DNA of 64,000 nucleotides from Celeribacter baekdonensis B30 (lineage in GTDB: Bacteria > Pseudomonadota > Alphaproteobacteria > Rhodobacterales > Rhodobacteraceae), in contig NZ_AMRK01000012.1 in assembly GCF_000299875.1 (NCBI RefSeq), positions 1 through 64,000 on the forward strand. Reading direction: 5' to 3'. Shown piece after piece: positions 61,191-64,000 of the stretch. Each line of letters opens with the position of its first letter. The first letter of the stretch is position 1. The translations under genes were made by a program, and so were the position numbers. The notes beneath the pieces are model-generated. The model saw nothing but the letters and a program-made list of their open reading frames with translations. It ran no database searches and was not told the DNA's origin.

Positions 61191-62104
61191 AAAAGTTTCT
61201 TGCGACCACCGCTGTGATGCTGATCGCCACGACCGGCGCAGCGTCCGCACAATCCGTTCTGGAGCGTGTGCTGACTTCTTTGGATGCAGCGACATCTACA
61301 GAACTGAACGGGACGTTCGCTAACATCGCTGAAAACCTTGGCGGAGCTGGAATGACGACGGTCTACGCTGCACCTGACGGAACCGTTTTGACTGCTGACG
61401 AGTATCAAGCGGGTCTGGATTCCGCTGTTGCAGCAGCTGTTGCGGCGATTACGGTCGTCGCAGAACCGAATCCTGCGAATTACAACATGGCTGATGCGAC
61501 CGAGTTGGCTGCTTATGGAACTGCTGTAGAAGCCTATAATACGTATGTAGGTGAGGTTGCCGCTGCTACGACTGGCGCAACCAACGCTTATACCGGCTCT
61601 TACATAGCAAACGACGTTGCCGTTGCTGGTCTCGGCGGCATCGACGGCTCGATCACAAACACCATCGAAGGCGTGACCAGCGCTATTGCTGAAGCAAGCC
61701 AAAGCGCGACCGCTGGCCTCGACACAGTTGCTTATGAGTTCAACTTGCCGACTTATGATCTTGGCGCGCTGTCCACAACCGCACTTGGCGCTGTGAACAC
61801 CGGCGACATCACCCTCGGTGTGAACTCCACCGTGGATGACGCAAAAACCACGTCGACACAGGCCGTGTCCTCTGTGATGCAACAACTGGGTGGTACTATC
61901 GATAACGGCGCGCTTGTGCTGAACATCGCATCCAACATGACCGGCGTGAACGGTTCGATCACCAACTCGATGAACAACGTGAACGGTGTACTTGCATCCG
62001 CGTCGACAACTGCACTTGGTGCGGTCAACACCGGTACAATCACATCCGGTGTGAATGCTGCTGTTCAGGGCATCGTCGGCACGTCCGGCCAGTCCGGCCT
62101 GTAA
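61187..62104 (+). CDS. Secreted protein with two TTALGAVNTG repeats (curli/HfaD-like cargo candidate)
   Basis: A 305-residue Ala/Thr/Asn/Gly-rich protein with a clear signal peptide (to about AQS, residue 23) and a strong GAGGACA ribosome site. Two repeats, TTALGAVNTGDITLGVN (197-213) and TTALGAVNTGTITSGVN (274-290), are each preceded by GSITN segments (154-158 and 256-260). There is no Cys and few aromatic residues. The composition and the CsgG-like gene upstream suggest an exported fibre or adhesin subunit. The holdfast-anchor protein HfaD is the closest idea. Confidence 0.72.
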   Translation: MKKFLATTAVMLIATTGAASAQSVLERVLTSLDAATSTELNGTFANIAENLGGAGMTTVYAAPDGTVLTADEYQAGLDSAVAAAVAAITVVAEPNPANYNMADATELAAYGTAVEAYNTYVGEVAAATTGATNAYTGSYIANDVAVAGLGGIDGSITNTIEGVTSAIAEASQSATAGLDTVAYEFNLPTYDLGALSTTALGAVNTGDITLGVNSTVDDAKTTSTQAVSSVMQQLGGTIDNGALVLNIASNMTGVNGSITNSMNNVNGVLASASTTALGAVNTGTITSGVNAAVQGIVGTSGQSGL

Positions 62105-62133
62105 GCTTTAGGCTTATTCGCAATATAAGAATT

Positions 62134-62155
62134 GGGATGGCAGTCATGCCATCCC
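62134..62155 (+). repeat. Perfect hairpin after the first GAVNxG protein gene
   Basis: GGGATGGCA and TGCCATCCC are perfect 9-bp arms around a GTCA loop, 30 nt after the stop codon. No U-run follows, so it may be a stabiliser or partial terminator limiting expression of the next gene. Confidence 0.6.
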
Positions 62156-62271
62156 TCCAAACTATTATAGGTGGCACAATGTTCACCCAGAGGCAGGGCG
62201 TACCGCCGAGTTTGGTCGTGGGCATATAGGCGTTCGAATGCGGTTGCGTTGATCGAGAAAGCCCTCATGAG

Positions 62272-63315
62272 ATGCAGAGCGAAGGAGTTGAAATCTTGCA
62301 TAGTTTTCGCAGTTTTGTCTCTCGTTTCTTGCACAGAATATGTCGCGGCCTGTCGCGCCGTCTGAGCCACAGCCTACCCAGAGTTGCTTTGAAACGAAGC
62401 AGATACCCCTTTGAGAGGTTTCCAAACCTGTGCGGCATTGTGATCTGCGTCCTTTCAGGACTGTCGCTTGCGGACCCTGCGTCAGCAGAGACTCGTCTTG
62501 AACGTATTTTTGCCGCTTTGGCAGAAACAGGGTTTGGTGCTGACGTCTTGTTTATGGTCAATGTTGCCGAAAACACGTCAAGTTTTATGAGCCAACCGGC
62601 ACGTCTCAAATCCGGACAAACTGTCGTCATCGGATATGACACCGTGGGTGCGCCCGTCATCGCGCAATCCGACGATTTTGGCGTGACTGTGACGGCGGCG
62701 CAGGCTTTGGAGCTTGAGCGTGGTCTTCCGCCTGGTTTCTATCCGACCGGCAGCGGGCTTTTTTCCATTCCGACAGGTGCTCAGCTGTCCCTGTACGAAG
62801 CGGACCGGGATGGGCAGGCGATTGCAACAGCGCGCGAACTTGTTTCGACGCGGATTGATGGCCAGATCCTGACGGTTATCGGACTTTCCCCAAGATTTGC
62901 CGAATTTGGGGACCTGGCGTTGGTTGCAGGACAAAACAGTGCCTTGCGTGCCATCACTCAAATTGATGCACTTCAAACGACGGTACTTGGCGCGGTGAAC
63001 AACGGGATCGCTGTCACAAACGTCGCTGCCAATTACGGTACGGATGTTTTGGTCCCAACGGATCTTATCGCCTCAAAAGTCTCGCGTGGTGCCAACATGA
63101 GCTATATGCAGGCGGCTACGGATCAGCTCGACGCGGTGCATCTGGCGCAAGTTGTCACGACGGGTCCCAGTGTTTTGATGAATTTGGCGTCGAATGATAT
63201 GGATATAATCGGTAGCATCCGTCTGCGGGTGTCTGATCAATCGGGCGCAGCCCTCAAGGTTGTCACGACGGCAATCGGTGCTGTGAACAGCGGGATTATC
63301 TCGAATACGAACTAG
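62272..63315 (+). CDS. Second secreted GAVNxG protein, paralogue of the preceding cargo
   Basis: The frame has 347 codons, but the start is unclear: ATG 62272, TTG 62296 (9 nt from AAGGAG) or a later CTG/GTG just before the hydrophobic stretch GIVICVLSGLSLADPASA. The mature part starts ETRLERIFAALAE, like QSVLERVLTSLDA of the preceding protein. Two elements, TTVLGAVNNG (236-245) and TTAIGAVNSG (332-341), and NLASN...GSI at 304-316 match that protein's C-terminus. The remainder is strand-rich with few Cys. It is probably exported by the same CsgG-like pore. Confidence 0.7.
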   Translation: MQSEGVEILHSFRSFVSRFLHRICRGLSRRLSHSLPRVALKRSRYPFERFPNLCGIVICVLSGLSLADPASAETRLERIFAALAETGFGADVLFMVNVAENTSSFMSQPARLKSGQTVVIGYDTVGAPVIAQSDDFGVTVTAAQALELERGLPPGFYPTGSGLFSIPTGAQLSLYEADRDGQAIATARELVSTRIDGQILTVIGLSPRFAEFGDLALVAGQNSALRAITQIDALQTTVLGAVNNGIAVTNVAANYGTDVLVPTDLIASKVSRGANMSYMQAATDQLDAVHLAQVVTTGPSVLMNLASNDMDIIGSIRLRVSDQSGAALKVVTTAIGAVNSGIISNTN

Positions 63316-63337
63316 GGCGAGTCTTCAGGCCGATTGG

Positions 63338-64000
63338 TTATAAACACTTTGACAATAGCAATTGTGCAAGCCCTTGTAGGCGCACAATTTCTGCTTTGCG
63401 GCAGCATTTTTCGATCTCACCCAAAAGGCGGCCGAGTTTCGGGTAACCAAGAAACAGCAAACTCCCCGCAACAAAGTGCGAAAATTGCGCAATCTCATCA
63501 AGGTCTTTTGCCCCCGGGTCATTTTGCAGCATGCCCCGTAGCATGTCTCCAAGTGTTTCCACCTCTGTTTTGGCGCGATGGGTCAGTTCGACCAAATTGG
63601 GATTTTCCTCAAAACTCGGGAGCGGATTGGAAAGTCGTTCGAACTCGAACTCCTCTTGCTGCTCGACATCGTCCATCGCGTCGCGTTCTGAAATGACTTT
63701 TTCAATGTGCGACCGAAGCTGATGCATGGTGAACGGCTTGTGGAGAATAGAATCGATGCCGCTTTCAAACAGCTCAAGTGTCTCTTCCATCTTCATGCTC
63801 GCCTGCGCCGTCACGGCAATAATGCAGGCTTTCGAGGATCTTGACCCCAGTCGTATGATGGATGAGGCATCTAAGCCTGACATGTTCGGCATATTCAGAT
63901 CGGTCAAGATAAGATCGTAGGCTGTCTCACAAGCCTTTTGAACCGCTTCAAACCCATCAATGGCGGTGTCCACATCATAGCCGATTTGTTCGGCCATTGC
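63338..64000 (-). CDS. Receiver plus Hpt-like protein, C-terminal part (cut by window edge)
   Basis: About 220 codons are visible. They start in the middle of a receiver (GYDVDTAIDGFEAVQKA) whose phosphoacceptor Asp is in LILTDLNMPNMSG and whose Lys is in ILHKPFT. A C-terminal helical region contains SHFVAGSLLFLGYPKLGRLLGEIE, which fits an Hpt domain except that the usual HxxKG reads HFVAG. The N-terminus, probably a kinase or another receiver, lies outside the window. It converges on the export cluster and could regulate it. Confidence 0.75.
   Translation of the reverse strand, partial: AMAEQIGYDVDTAIDGFEAVQKACETAYDLILTDLNMPNMSGLDASSIIRLGSRSSKACIIAVTAQASMKMEETLELFESGIDSILHKPFTMHQLRSHIEKVISERDAMDDVEQQEEFEFERLSNPLPSFEENPNLVELTHRAKTEVETLGDMLRGMLQNDPGAKDLDEIAQFSHFVAGSLLFLGYPKLGRLLGEIEKCCRKAEIVRLQGLAQLLLSKCL

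Overview
The window looks like chromosomal DNA of a Roseobacter-group alphaproteobacterium (Rhodobacteraceae/Roseobacteraceae). The grounds are GC-rich coding DNA, an infC gene with an AUA start, a double cold-shock-domain protein, an orphan FliM-like protein, XdhC and B12-dependent NrdJ, a GTTC-N7-GTTC SOS box, and TRAP and branched-chain-type ABC transporters. No rRNA, CRISPR array or intact insertion sequence is seen. One tRNA (Pro, UGG) is present.

Layout. 1-12 kb: a short-chain-acid locus. The start of acetyl-CoA synthetase (acs) and a Liv-type ABC operon are on the minus strand. A ScfR/RamB-type regulator, a lone receiver, a sodium-solute-symporter histidine kinase and a FliM-like protein are on the plus strand. 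12-21 kb: a DksA/TraR zinc-finger protein and two small acidic proteins, a divergent FadJ-like protein, a candidate FNR-controlled small RNA, XdhC plus a molybdopterin-binding protein, an AspT-like transporter, a methyltransferase and infC. 21-36 kb: housekeeping metabolism, with an Ala-rich lipoprotein, fpr, the assimilatory sulfur genes (DUF2849-cysI-cysH-DUF934) divergent from an Lrp regulator, trpE, ppiD, an aminotransferase, gpt, fabI, pdxH, csp, DUF192 and tRNA-Pro.

36-41 kb: a 1-kb gene-free stretch with structured-RNA signals, a DnaA box and a possible NrdR box, followed by nrdJ. 41.2-41.6 kb: the N-terminal HD piece of a Cas3 with no CRISPR system around it. 41.8-52 kb: an RpiR-type regulator and one continuous operon holding a peptide-type ABC importer, an Asp/Glu-racemase-like protein without its cysteines, and a TRAP importer. 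52-57.5 kb: the SOS mutagenesis cassette imuA-imuB-dnaE2 (minus strand) with a LexA box. 57.7-58.4 kb: a Phd-like antitoxin and a DDE transposase remnant.

58.6-63.3 kb holds the most unusual locus. It encodes a lipoprotein, a small secreted protein, a CsgG/HfaB-type outer-membrane export lipoprotein, a tiny coupled ORF and two secreted paralogues sharing a TTxxGAVNxG element. I read this as a curli/holdfast-anchor-like surface-fibre or adhesin export system. The window ends inside a receiver-plus-Hpt protein on the minus strand.

Three near-perfect FNR/FnrL boxes (12206, 15577, 18015) suggest that part of the 12-18 kb region responds to oxygen limitation. Function calls come from reading protein motifs by eye; no database search was run.
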